Source: Prevotellaceae bacterium (lineage in GTDB: Bacteria; Bacteroidota; Bacteroidia; Bacteroidales; Bacteroidaceae). Taken from it: a stretch of 24,192 nucleotides of DNA. Both the position numbers and the translations under genes were made by a program. Positions 7,761-14,014 of the stretch are shown here, piece by piece (position 1 is the first letter of the stretch; each line of letters opens with the position of its first letter). The notes beneath the pieces are model-generated. The model was not told the DNA's origin and ran no database searches. It saw only the letters and a list, made by a program, of their open reading frames with translations. The stretch is from positions 1 through 24,192 of the forward strand of contig JABZLB010000035.1 in assembly GCA_015256945.1 (NCBI GenBank), in the 5' to 3' direction.

Positions 7761-9431
7761 TTAATAATGTACGAAAGGTCTTACACGCTTAACTTGAGTT
7801 TTGGCAGCAGAATAACCACCTGCCAAATGTCCAACCCCTCCCCAACCATAGGTATAACTTTCAAATAAATAGCTAAGAATATTATCATTATCCTTCTCCG
7901 AACTTGTACAATAGGCATCTTGCAATGTTGAGGTTGACAGGGGTTCACTTTGTGGCATCGCAGCTGACTCGCTAGCCATAAATAAGCCAGTTCCTCCTGC
8001 CCGCTTGAACGCCCAATCAATAGTACTAGCCCACATTACCGTATTACCAAGACTCAAGGTATCTTGCAAATACTTTGTAAACTCTCCTACAGCTGGTAAA
8101 TACCATTTCCCTATATTTGAAGCCGTAGGAACTCCAGGATTATAATCAGCCGCAGCCTTAAATGCGGGGAAGTCAGTAGAAGTTGCCTTAACCGTTGTTC
8201 CATCAAAGCTATTAGCAGCATTCCACGTTTCGTTGTAACCATCATAAGCTGTCGCGCCCGATGCAGTATGGTAATCAAATGATATAGAACATTCATTTGC
8301 ATTCTGTCTGCCACTGCGTGTTGTCCATAAAGCTGCCGTGCTGGCTTCATTCAAGGCTACCGCCGTACGCGTTGCTCTATTAATCACAAGGCCTATCGGC
8401 GTTTTTGCAGGATTGGCGGCAATAGTACCCGTAGTACCATCAGAGAATAAATAGGTAAACTTATAGTGTAGCATAACAATTACAGTATACGATTTATTTG
8501 CCTGCATATTGAGTGTTCGTGAAGTAAACAGCTTTAAACTTCTTCCTGCCATATTGCGCCCATAAACCATACCAGAGGTAAATGTAAGCTTAAAGCTGGA
8601 ACCGTTCGTTGAGGGAAGGAAGTAATGATAGTCAGACGATTGAGTAGAATTATTAACATCAGCCTCATTTATAACTGCACCACTTGCATTGCTCCATGTA
8701 TCTGTTGCTACATCATAGTTTGCAATAGCAGGTACGGCTGTAGCATTAAGAGATGACAAGGTTGTACTTATATTTGAATAAATTGGAGACGTAGGATTAT
8801 AATACGGATCTGAATACATACCTAACCATATCCTCATTCTACTTTCTGCATGCTTCATCGCAAAGCTTACGCTCTGTTTCAGCCCGCTCACTACTACATT
8901 CTTATTAATACCCAAGAGAGCTGCATTACCAGTATTTGAACGTGTAAGCGTTAGAGTGCTGCCATTTTGTGTTATTTTATCGTTAAAACACACAAAGGTA
9001 TAGGTACCAGCCGGAAGTTGCATTACTTCTTCATAACCTGCATCAGGCACAAATGCCGTACCATTCCATATTCCTTTAATTGTTCCTTTTACCGCACTGC
9101 CCTGATAAGCAACAACAGTATAATGCCCATTACTTAATGTAGCACGTGTCGCTGGTGTACCGGCTGGTATATTATCACTCTTCACCAATACCTCAGCTTC
9201 TATGTTATTACCCAAATCAACCGTATCTCTACTCAATACGCCATCAGCCGCACCGCGCGACGTCACCTCTTCGTCTTTTTCAAAGTCTTGAAAGCTTAGT
9301 GCAAACTGTACGCCCTTTCCATTTTTTTGTGGTGTAACTCCACCAACGTCTTCACTCGAACATGCTGCAAGCGCGACCGTCAACAGCAATGATATAAACA
9401 TTGCTGGTATTAAAAACTTGAGATTTTTCAT
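7761..9431 (-). CDS. Fimbrillin-like surface lipoprotein (copy A)
   Basis: The 556-residue product starts with a lipoprotein signal peptide ending in the lipobox LAAC (Cys24), followed by SSED, compatible with a Bacteroidetes surface-export signal. The N-terminal half resembles fimbrillin-family proteins: a TRA motif, NGHYTVVAYQ, LPAGTYTFVCFNDK and an FAMKHAESRMRI strand. The C-terminal part (about 340-556) has TPIGLVI, WYLPAVGEF, WASTIDWAF and a terminal VKRVRPFVHY, reminiscent of DUF1566/FISUMP-type surface domains. It is clearly paralogous to the lipoprotein at 21807-23459: TPI-LV, DGTT-KA, NW/KWYL and VRPF/YxHY are shared in order. It lies 37 nt after a 60-residue peptide gene. Likely a pilus subunit, pilus accessory or adhesin on the outer membrane. 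It is the main product of this module, with the terminator 7616-7679 beyond it. Confidence 0.82.
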   Translation of the reverse strand: MKNLKFLIPAMFISLLLTVALAACSSEDVGGVTPQKNGKGVQFALSFQDFEKDEEVTSRGAADGVLSRDTVDLGNNIEAEVLVKSDNIPAGTPATRATLSNGHYTVVAYQGSAVKGTIKGIWNGTAFVPDAGYEEVMQLPAGTYTFVCFNDKITQNGSTLTLTRSNTGNAALLGINKNVVVSGLKQSVSFAMKHAESRMRIWLGMYSDPYYNPTSPIYSNISTTLSSLNATAVPAIANYDVATDTWSNASGAVINEADVNNSTQSSDYHYFLPSTNGSSFKLTFTSGMVYGRNMAGRSLKLFTSRTLNMQANKSYTVIVMLHYKFTYLFSDGTTGTIAANPAKTPIGLVINRATRTAVALNEASTAALWTTRSGRQNANECSISFDYHTASGATAYDGYNETWNAANSFDGTTVKATSTDFPAFKAAADYNPGVPTASNIGKWYLPAVGEFTKYLQDTLSLGNTVMWASTIDWAFKRAGGTGLFMASESAAMPQSEPLSTSTLQDAYCTSSEKDNDNILSYLFESYTYGWGGVGHLAGGYSAAKTQVKRVRPFVHY

Positions 9432-9468
9432 TTTCTCTAATTATCTTTATTATGTTTTATTTTTTTGC

Positions 9469-9651
9469 TTAGAACTCTATCCAGTTATCACTATCATCTC
9501 CAAAAACATACTGTTCTTCCCAATTCTCTTCTGTTGTTTCCGATGCCTTGTGACTAACTGACGTACAAATGAAATATTCTTCTGTAACTTGCCTATAAAT
9601 ACAACAGGGTGGAACATACATGTGTTTTTTTAACTCTTCATTCTCTTTCAT
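9469..9651 (-). CDS. Small FICTS-motif peptide (copy A), unknown function
   Basis: This encodes a 60-residue protein without signal peptide or membrane helix. Residues 12-32 carry Y-x2-P-x-C-x9-F-I-C-T-S-V (Y12, P15, C17, F27-V32), which is repeated with identical spacing in the peptides at 19394-19609 and 23519-23695. The C-terminal half is acidic and polar and ends W-I-E-F. The first four codons, MKEN, are identical in the 23.5 kb copy. It is the first gene of a two-gene unit, 37 nt before a fimbrillin-like lipoprotein and behind a leader of about 230 nt. I do not recognise a named family. Conservation across three loci supports a real gene. It could be a peptide precursor, a chaperone-like partner or a regulator of the lipoprotein; none of these is shown. 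Confidence 0.72.
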   Translation of the reverse strand: MKENEELKKHMYVPPCCIYRQVTEEYFICTSVSHKASETTEENWEEQYVFGDDSDNWIEF

Positions 9652-9775
9652 ATTAAATATATTTTTATTGATTATAATGGTTGTTAATCCAACCTTATTT
9701 CTCTCTTACAGCCCATGCCAAACGACATAAAACAAAACGACAAAGGAAACAATCAAATGTCCATTGTCTATTGGC

Positions 9776-9805
9776 GTTATAGCGTGCTTCGCGCGCGCGT
9801 ATAAC
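9776..9805. repeat. GC-rich inverted repeat in the copy A leader
   Basis: GTTATA (9776-9781) pairs with TATAAC (9800-9805). Inside, GCGTGC (9782-9787) pairs with GCGCGC (9793-9798) with one G-T pair and one bulged G, giving 12 bp around a five-base loop. No T-run follows on either strand, so it is not an obvious terminator. Confidence 0.65.
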
Positions 9806-9840
9806 ATTAATATAAAAGCGTATTGAGACGCTAGATTAAA

Positions 9841-9864
9841 TGTGTGTGTGTGTGTGTGTGTGTG
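9841..9864. repeat. (TG)12 dinucleotide repeat
   Basis: Twelve perfect TG units ((CA)12 on the minus strand). The tract lies 23-46 bases downstream of the putative minus-strand -7 box, inside the leader of the peptide and lipoprotein module. Tracts of this length are prone to slippage, so length variation between cells is plausible. Confidence 0.95.
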
Positions 9865-9868
9865 TTAA

Positions 9869-9899
9869 CAAATTATCTGACACCCCCAAAGATAATTTG
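9869..9899. repeat. Perfect 10-bp inverted repeat overlapping a promoter box
   Basis: CAAATTATCT (9869-9878) is the exact reverse complement of AGATAATTTG (9890-9899), with an 11-base loop containing a C-run. The right arm overlaps the minus-strand -7 box, so it could be an operator. Confidence 0.8.
9887..9894 (-). promoter_or_regulatory. Putative promoter -7 box for the copy A module
   Basis: On the minus strand this reads TATCTTTG, an exact TAnnTTTG match. No TTTG -33 box is seen at the expected distance. The predicted start lies about 230 nt before the peptide ATG. Confidence 0.45.
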
Positions 9900-10167
9900 C
9901 TAAAAGATGTAAAGAATTGCGTTATTCTTTGCATGAAATTATACTTATTTTCTGTAACTTCTAAACTCTTCACGCGGCAAAATTAGAAAGAAAAAGTAAG
10001 AGATTATATAAACAGAAGGTTAAAAAATATAAATAATTGAAAGCTTAAAGAATAACAAAATAGCCCATCTTTCATCAGAAACATATAACATAAACACTAT
10101 TTGAAAGTTATGAAACCATTTAATTTCCATCCTGAAAATTAAATAAGCAGAACTCTATGCAGCATGT
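9900..10167. other. Non-coding gap before the HAD gene end
   Basis: AT-rich, with no credible gene on either strand. No strong terminator for the HAD phosphatase transcript is visible between 10167 and the promoter region near 9890, so read-through into the copy A module cannot be excluded. Confidence 0.5.
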
Positions 10168-10809
10168 TTAATCAAAAATTTCTTCTGGTTTACTAACTAA
10201 TGTAGTGGCACCATGCTTAAGAAGAAAATCACGACTGCGAAATCCCCATAACACGCTAATGCATGGTATACCACAGTTACGTGCCGTTTCTATATCTACA
10301 TCGCTGTCACCAATATACACAGCTGTCTCACGAGGCATACCCAATTGTTTCAGAGCTTCGATAACAGTATCGGGTGCCGGCTTCTTTCTTATATTCTCTC
10401 GTTCGCCAATTGCTACGGGAATAGAATGACCAAAGAAATGGTGTACCAATGCCTGCGTTGCATCATAAAACTTATTACTTACCACCGCTACATGCTTACC
10501 ATGTGTATTTAGACGCTGAATAAGTTCAATAATACCCGGGTAAGGAGCCGTATTATCAAGGTTATGAAGAAGGTAATGCTCTCGGAATGCTGCGTAAACC
10601 TCACTGAAATATTCGTTTCCAACTCCTCCAGGTACAGCCCTTTCCATCAGTTTTCTAACACCGTTCCCTACAAACTGTCTAACCTCATCAATGCTACGTT
10701 CAGGCATTCCATAACTACGAAGAGCATGGTTACAGCTCAAAGCCAAATCGGTTAAAGAACTGAGAAGTGTACCGTCCAAATCAAAGATATAGCTTTCGTA
10801 TTGTTGCAT
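10168..10809 (-). CDS. HAD-family hydrolase, phosphoglycolate phosphatase-like
   Basis: The 213-residue product is a complete subfamily I HAD phosphatase. Motif I is FDLDGT (D10 nucleophile, D12 acid/base), motif II is VVSNK, motif III centres on the lysine of RKPAP, and motif IV is YIGDSDVDIETA. A helical cap follows motif I (about residues 16-80). This layout is typical of Gph/PGP-like enzymes that dephosphorylate small cytosolic phosphoesters such as phosphoglycolate, but HAD substrates cannot be read reliably from sequence. It stands alone on the minus strand, divergent from mltG, with its own -7 box at 10851-10858. The ATG at 10807-10809 places motif I at the usual distance from the N terminus. 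Confidence 0.9.
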   Translation of the reverse strand: MQQYESYIFDLDGTLLSSLTDLALSCNHALRSYGMPERSIDEVRQFVGNGVRKLMERAVPGGVGNEYFSEVYAAFREHYLLHNLDNTAPYPGIIELIQRLNTHGKHVAVVSNKFYDATQALVHHFFGHSIPVAIGERENIRKKPAPDTVIEALKQLGMPRETAVYIGDSDVDIETARNCGIPCISVLWGFRSRDFLLKHGATTLVSKPEEIFD

Positions 10810-10850
10810 GTTATCAGTAATTATTTTTAATGTCTGTGGTTATCCATGTG

Positions 10851-10858
10851 CAAAGTTA
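10851..10858 (-). promoter_or_regulatory. Promoter -7 box for the HAD gene
   Basis: On the minus strand this reads TAACTTTG, the favoured form of TAnnTTTG in this window. It lies 41 nt before the start codon. No -33 TTTG is seen at 19-21 nt. Confidence 0.55.
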
Positions 10859-10898
10859 CCGCTTTATCCCGCAATCCATAAAAGATAAAGATAAAAGT

Positions 10899-10929
10899 TT
10901 TGCCGTATCACCCTTTTAATGTAACTTTG
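10899..10929 (+). promoter_or_regulatory. Consensus promoter for mltG
   Basis: TTTG (10899-10902), exactly 19 nt, then TAACTTTG (10922-10929), which is a full match to the Bacteroidetes housekeeping promoter. The start is predicted near 10935, about 20 nt before the ATG. Confidence 0.85.
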
Positions 10930-10955
10930 CACCGTTTTTAAACACACATATTGAA

Positions 10956-12002
10956 ATGAAAAAGGTTTTTAAAAAGGGCTATTTGGTGCTTGCCATTGGC
11001 TGCTTACTTGTTCTTTTTGGCATAGGATATTATTATCTTCTCACACCATTTTCATGTAAGAAAACAACCACATATCTTTATATCGACGCCGATGATAACT
11101 ACGATTCGCTGGTAACAAAGCTTATGCCTTTAGCCAGTAAGCACAGCTATCACGCATTTTGTATGTTGTCACGACATAGTAATCTTACCAAAAGAGTGCG
11201 GACAGGACGGTATGCCATAGAACCTTCAACCAGTACATTTACACTTTTCAGACATATCAAGAACGGCATGCAGACACCTGTAAGCCTTACTGTTCCCAGT
11301 GTAAGAACGATGGAAGATATGGCGGGTGTACTTGGCCACAAACTTCAATTAGACAGTACAACCCTTATCAATGCGTTGAAAGACGAGGCCGTTTGTAGAA
11401 AATACGGATATGATACCACTACTATTGCAGCTCTCTTTATTCCCAACACCTATGATGTTTATTGGAATATAACCTTAGACGGGCTGCTCGAACGATTACA
11501 GAAAGAGAACAAAAACTTCTGGAACGTGCAGCGTATGGATAAGGCAACACGTCTTAAGCTAACGCCCAACGAGGTAATAACATTAGCCAGCATTGTTGAT
11601 GAAGAAACTGCCAACAACGAAGAAAAACCAATGATTGCAGGCATGTATTACAACCGGTTAATGTTACGAAATGCTGAATATCCGAAAGGAATGCCCCTGC
11701 AAGCCGACCCAACTATTAAGTTCGCATGGAAAAATTTCGCGCTCAAACGCATATATAATAATCTGCTCCACATCCATAGCCCCTATAATACATACGTAAA
11801 TCCAGGTCTTCCTCCAGGACCAATCCGTGTACCTTCCATCGCCGGAATTGATGCCGTGCTGAACATGGATCACCATAATTACCTGTATATGTGTGCCAAG
11901 GAAGATTTTAGCGGCACCCATAACTTCGCATCTACTTATGCCGAACACATGGCAAATGCAAAACGATACGCTGCAGCACTCAATCAGAGAGGAATAAAAT
12001 AA
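10956..12002 (+). CDS. mltG: Endolytic murein transglycosylase (YceG/MltG family)
   Basis: MltG cuts nascent peptidoglycan strands from the outer face of the inner membrane and so helps set glycan length. The 348-residue protein has an N-terminal transmembrane helix (about residues 8-30) and then the YceG domain. Diagnostic segments are LASIVDEET (catalytic glutamate at about 217), AGMYYNRL, GMPLQADPTIKFA, YNTY-NPGLPPGPI-VPS and YLYMCAKEDFSGTHNF near the C terminus. Length is normal. It is monocistronic, driven by the promoter at 10899-10929. After its stop there is a hairpin (12068-12097) whose T-run faces the minus strand, so its own terminator is weak or absent. Confidence 0.95.
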   Translation: MKKVFKKGYLVLAIGCLLVLFGIGYYYLLTPFSCKKTTTYLYIDADDNYDSLVTKLMPLASKHSYHAFCMLSRHSNLTKRVRTGRYAIEPSTSTFTLFRHIKNGMQTPVSLTVPSVRTMEDMAGVLGHKLQLDSTTLINALKDEAVCRKYGYDTTTIAALFIPNTYDVYWNITLDGLLERLQKENKNFWNVQRMDKATRLKLTPNEVITLASIVDEETANNEEKPMIAGMYYNRLMLRNAEYPKGMPLQADPTIKFAWKNFALKRIYNNLLHIHSPYNTYVNPGLPPGPIRVPSIAGIDAVLNMDHHNYLYMCAKEDFSGTHNFASTYAEHMANAKRYAAALNQRGIK

Positions 12003-12061
12003 TTACGATTTACACCCCTGTCCTCTCTAAGTTCTCACAAAGTTTACATTATTATAGATAA

Positions 12062-12150
12062 AGAAAAAATGGCACCTACTTCACAGTAAGTGCCATTCTA
12101 CTCAATAGGTATTAGTCCCTTTTAAGGTAAAAGATTGTATTCAGGATAAC
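12062..12150 (-). ncRNA. Candidate intergenic small RNA
   Basis: On the minus strand a promoter TTTG-N20-TACCTTTG (12187 to 12156) is followed about 60 nt later by a stem with T-run. AATGGCAC pairs with GTGCCATT (12090-12097 with 12068-12075), with an inner TACT/AGTA stem, then six T residues in the minus direction. The predicted RNA is about 85-90 nt. No gene lies on this strand between promoter and terminator. It runs toward the 3' end of mltG and ends about 60 nt short of its stop codon. No Rfam family is recognised, and expression is inferred only from promoter and terminator signals. Confidence 0.5.
12068..12097 (-). terminator. Intrinsic terminator facing the minus strand
   Basis: A perfect 8-bp stem plus an inner 4-bp stem, with the U-run only on the minus-strand side. 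Read on the plus strand the hairpin ends in CTACTC, so it would be a poor terminator for mltG. Confidence 0.7.
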
Positions 12151-12155
12151 GCTAG

Positions 12156-12187
12156 CAAAGGTAATATATCTTTATCAAAGTTACAAA
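12156..12187 (-). promoter_or_regulatory. Near-consensus minus-strand promoter
   Basis: TTTG (12184-12187), a 20-nt spacer, then TACCTTTG (12156-12163) on the minus strand. A second exact -7 box (TAACTTTG, 12176-12183) lies inside the spacer. It points away from glnS toward the terminator at 12068-12097. Confidence 0.65.
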
Positions 12188-12249
12188 TAATTCTGTAACT
12201 TTTTTCTATAAATTTTTATCATCAGTAATTAATATTAGTATAAATTGCG

Positions 12250-12257
12250 TAACTTTG
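12250..12257 (+). promoter_or_regulatory. Promoter -7 box for glnS
   Basis: TAACTTTG, exact match. Its start site would be near 12263, about 20 nt before the ATG at 12284. This rules against the upstream in-frame TTG at 12245, which lies within the promoter region. Confidence 0.6.
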
Positions 12258-12283
12258 CGTATATTTCAAACAAAAAATATATC

Positions 12284-14005
12284 ATGGAGCTCAAACAAAA
12301 TAGTGGAAACGACGAGAAACGTAGCATAAGTTTCGTAGAACAGCTTGTAGAAGAAGACCTCGCTAAAGGTAAAAACGGTGGCAGAATACAAACACGATTT
12401 CCCCCAGAGCCCAATGGCTATTTGCATATAGGTCATGCAAAGGCTATCTGTATGGACTTTGGTGTAGCCGAAAAGTACAATGGAATATGTAATTTGCGCT
12501 TCGATGACACTAATCCATCAAAAGAAAATACCGAATATGTAGAAAATATCCTCAGTGATATTCAATGGCTCGGCTTCGAGTGGGGGCAGATTTTCTATGC
12601 TTCCGACTATTTCCAGAAGTTATGGGACTTTGCTATTTGGATGATTCGTAAAGGCTATGCCTATGTCGATGAGCAGACCGCCGAACAAATTGCTGAGCAA
12701 AAAGGTACACCAACAACGGCGGGTACAGCAAGCCCGTATCGCGACCGTCCCATAGAAGAAAACCTGCAACTGTTCGAGAAAATGAACACTCCAGAGGCCG
12801 TTGAGGGTTCTATGGTGCTGCGTGCCAAACTTGATATGGCCAATCCTAACATGCACTTCCGCGATCCTATCATGTATCGCATCATACAAACACCTCATCA
12901 TCGTACGGGCACAAAATGGCACTGTTATCCCATGTACGACTTTGCACACGGACAAAGCGACTATTTCGAAGGGGTAACCCACTCAATTTGTACGCTCGAA
13001 TTTGTACCCCACCGCCCACTTTATGACAAGTTTATCGACTTTTTGAAGCAATACGACGGCACTGCTGAAAAGGGAATGGACGATTTTCGCCCCCGTCAGA
13101 TTGAGTTCAACAGGCTTAATCTTACCTACACCGTCATGTCAAAGCGCAAACTTCATACGCTTGTTGACGAACACTTAGTTAACGGATGGGACGATCCTCG
13201 CATGCCGACCCTCTGTGGAATGCGACGTCGTGGATATTCGCCTGAATCGATAAAGAACTTTATCCGTTCCATAGGCTATACTAAATTTGATGCACTTAAC
13301 GATGTAGCCCTGCTTGAAGCTGCCGTACGTGACGACCTTAACAAAAAAGCTATACGTGTATCAGCTGTACTCGATCCCGTAAAACTGGTTATCACAAACT
13401 ATCCGGAGGATAAGACTGAGACAATGGAAGCGATTAACAATCCAGAAGACGAAGCTGCAGGTTCACATGAAATTTCATTCTCAAAAGACTTGTGGATTGA
13501 GCGTGCCGACTTCATGGAAGATGCTCCAAAAAAGTTTTTCCGCATGACCCTAGGCAAAGAAGTGCGCCTTAAAAACGCTTATATTGTGAAGTGTACAGGA
13601 TGTACAAAGGATGCCGAAGGCAATATTATAGAAGTTCAGGCAGTATACGATCCTGACAGCAAGAGCGGTATGCCGGGAGCCGACCGCAAGGTAAAGGGTA
13701 CGCTCCATTGGGTAAATGCCAACGACTGTGTGAAGGCTGAGGTTCGCGAATACGACCGTCTCTTCTTTATTGAAAACCCATCTGCCGATGAAAGAGACTT
13801 CCATGAACTGCTAAATCCTGATTCTCTTCAGGTGCGTAACAATTGTTACGTCGAGAACTTTGCTGCAACCATGAAGCCCGGTCAGTACCTGCAGTTCCAG
13901 CGTACAGGCTATTTTATGGCCGACCCCGAAGGCTCTTCCGAAGCTCCTGTTTACAATAAAACAGTAGGATTAAAGGATACCTGGGCTAAACAAAGCAAGA
14001 AATAA
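12284..14005 (+). CDS. glnS: Glutamine--tRNA ligase
   Basis: GlnRS charges tRNA-Gln with glutamine in the cytosol. From the ATG at 12284 the protein is 573 residues. The class I signatures are clear: FPPEPNGYLHIGHAKAI (HIGH at 48-51), typical of GlnRS with PPEPN, and VMSKRKL (about 284-290) as the KMSKS loop. The FDDTNP segment and the C-terminal anticodon-binding beta barrels (PGQYLQFQRTGYF near the end) complete the family layout. The frame extends upstream to a TTG at 12245, but the promoter box at 12250-12257 lies there. A TPR gene follows after 9 nt, so glnS heads a three-gene plus-strand unit. Confidence 0.96.
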   Translation: MELKQNSGNDEKRSISFVEQLVEEDLAKGKNGGRIQTRFPPEPNGYLHIGHAKAICMDFGVAEKYNGICNLRFDDTNPSKENTEYVENILSDIQWLGFEWGQIFYASDYFQKLWDFAIWMIRKGYAYVDEQTAEQIAEQKGTPTTAGTASPYRDRPIEENLQLFEKMNTPEAVEGSMVLRAKLDMANPNMHFRDPIMYRIIQTPHHRTGTKWHCYPMYDFAHGQSDYFEGVTHSICTLEFVPHRPLYDKFIDFLKQYDGTAEKGMDDFRPRQIEFNRLNLTYTVMSKRKLHTLVDEHLVNGWDDPRMPTLCGMRRRGYSPESIKNFIRSIGYTKFDALNDVALLEAAVRDDLNKKAIRVSAVLDPVKLVITNYPEDKTETMEAINNPEDEAAGSHEISFSKDLWIERADFMEDAPKKFFRMTLGKEVRLKNAYIVKCTGCTKDAEGNIIEVQAVYDPDSKSGMPGADRKVKGTLHWVNANDCVKAEVREYDRLFFIENPSADERDFHELLNPDSLQVRNNCYVENFAATMKPGQYLQFQRTGYFMADPEGSSEAPVYNKTVGLKDTWAKQSKK

Positions 14006-14014
14006 GCAGTAATT

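Larger units (their letters stand above)
9652..9886 (-). other. Long 5' leader of the copy A module
   Basis: No gene is visible here. If transcription starts just after the -7 box at 9887-9894, this stretch is an RNA leader of about 230 nt. It contains the (TG)12 tract, a GC-rich hairpin (9776-9805), a small stem AGCGT/ACGCT (9817-9832) and GGTTG/CAACC (9679-9694) shortly before the start codon. A weaker -7 match (7 of 8; GACATTTG on the minus strand at 9754-9761) could give a shorter leader of about 95 nt. Confidence 0.45.

Noticed and set aside
9679..9899. Invertible promoter flanked by inverted repeats in the copy A leader
   Set aside because: The inverted repeats found are adjacent hairpins; no pair of matching arms brackets the promoter at the distance expected for DNA inversion, and no recombinase gene is present.
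9471..10158. Direct repeat AGAACTCTAT at 9471-9480, 10149-10158 and again at 23521-23530
   Set aside because: Two copies are the conserved ends of the homologous peptide genes; the third, near the HAD stop, is probably chance, as no flanking similarity was seen.
12245..12283. TTG-started extension of glnS
   Set aside because: The -7 promoter box at 12250-12257 lies within it, so it would precede the transcript start.
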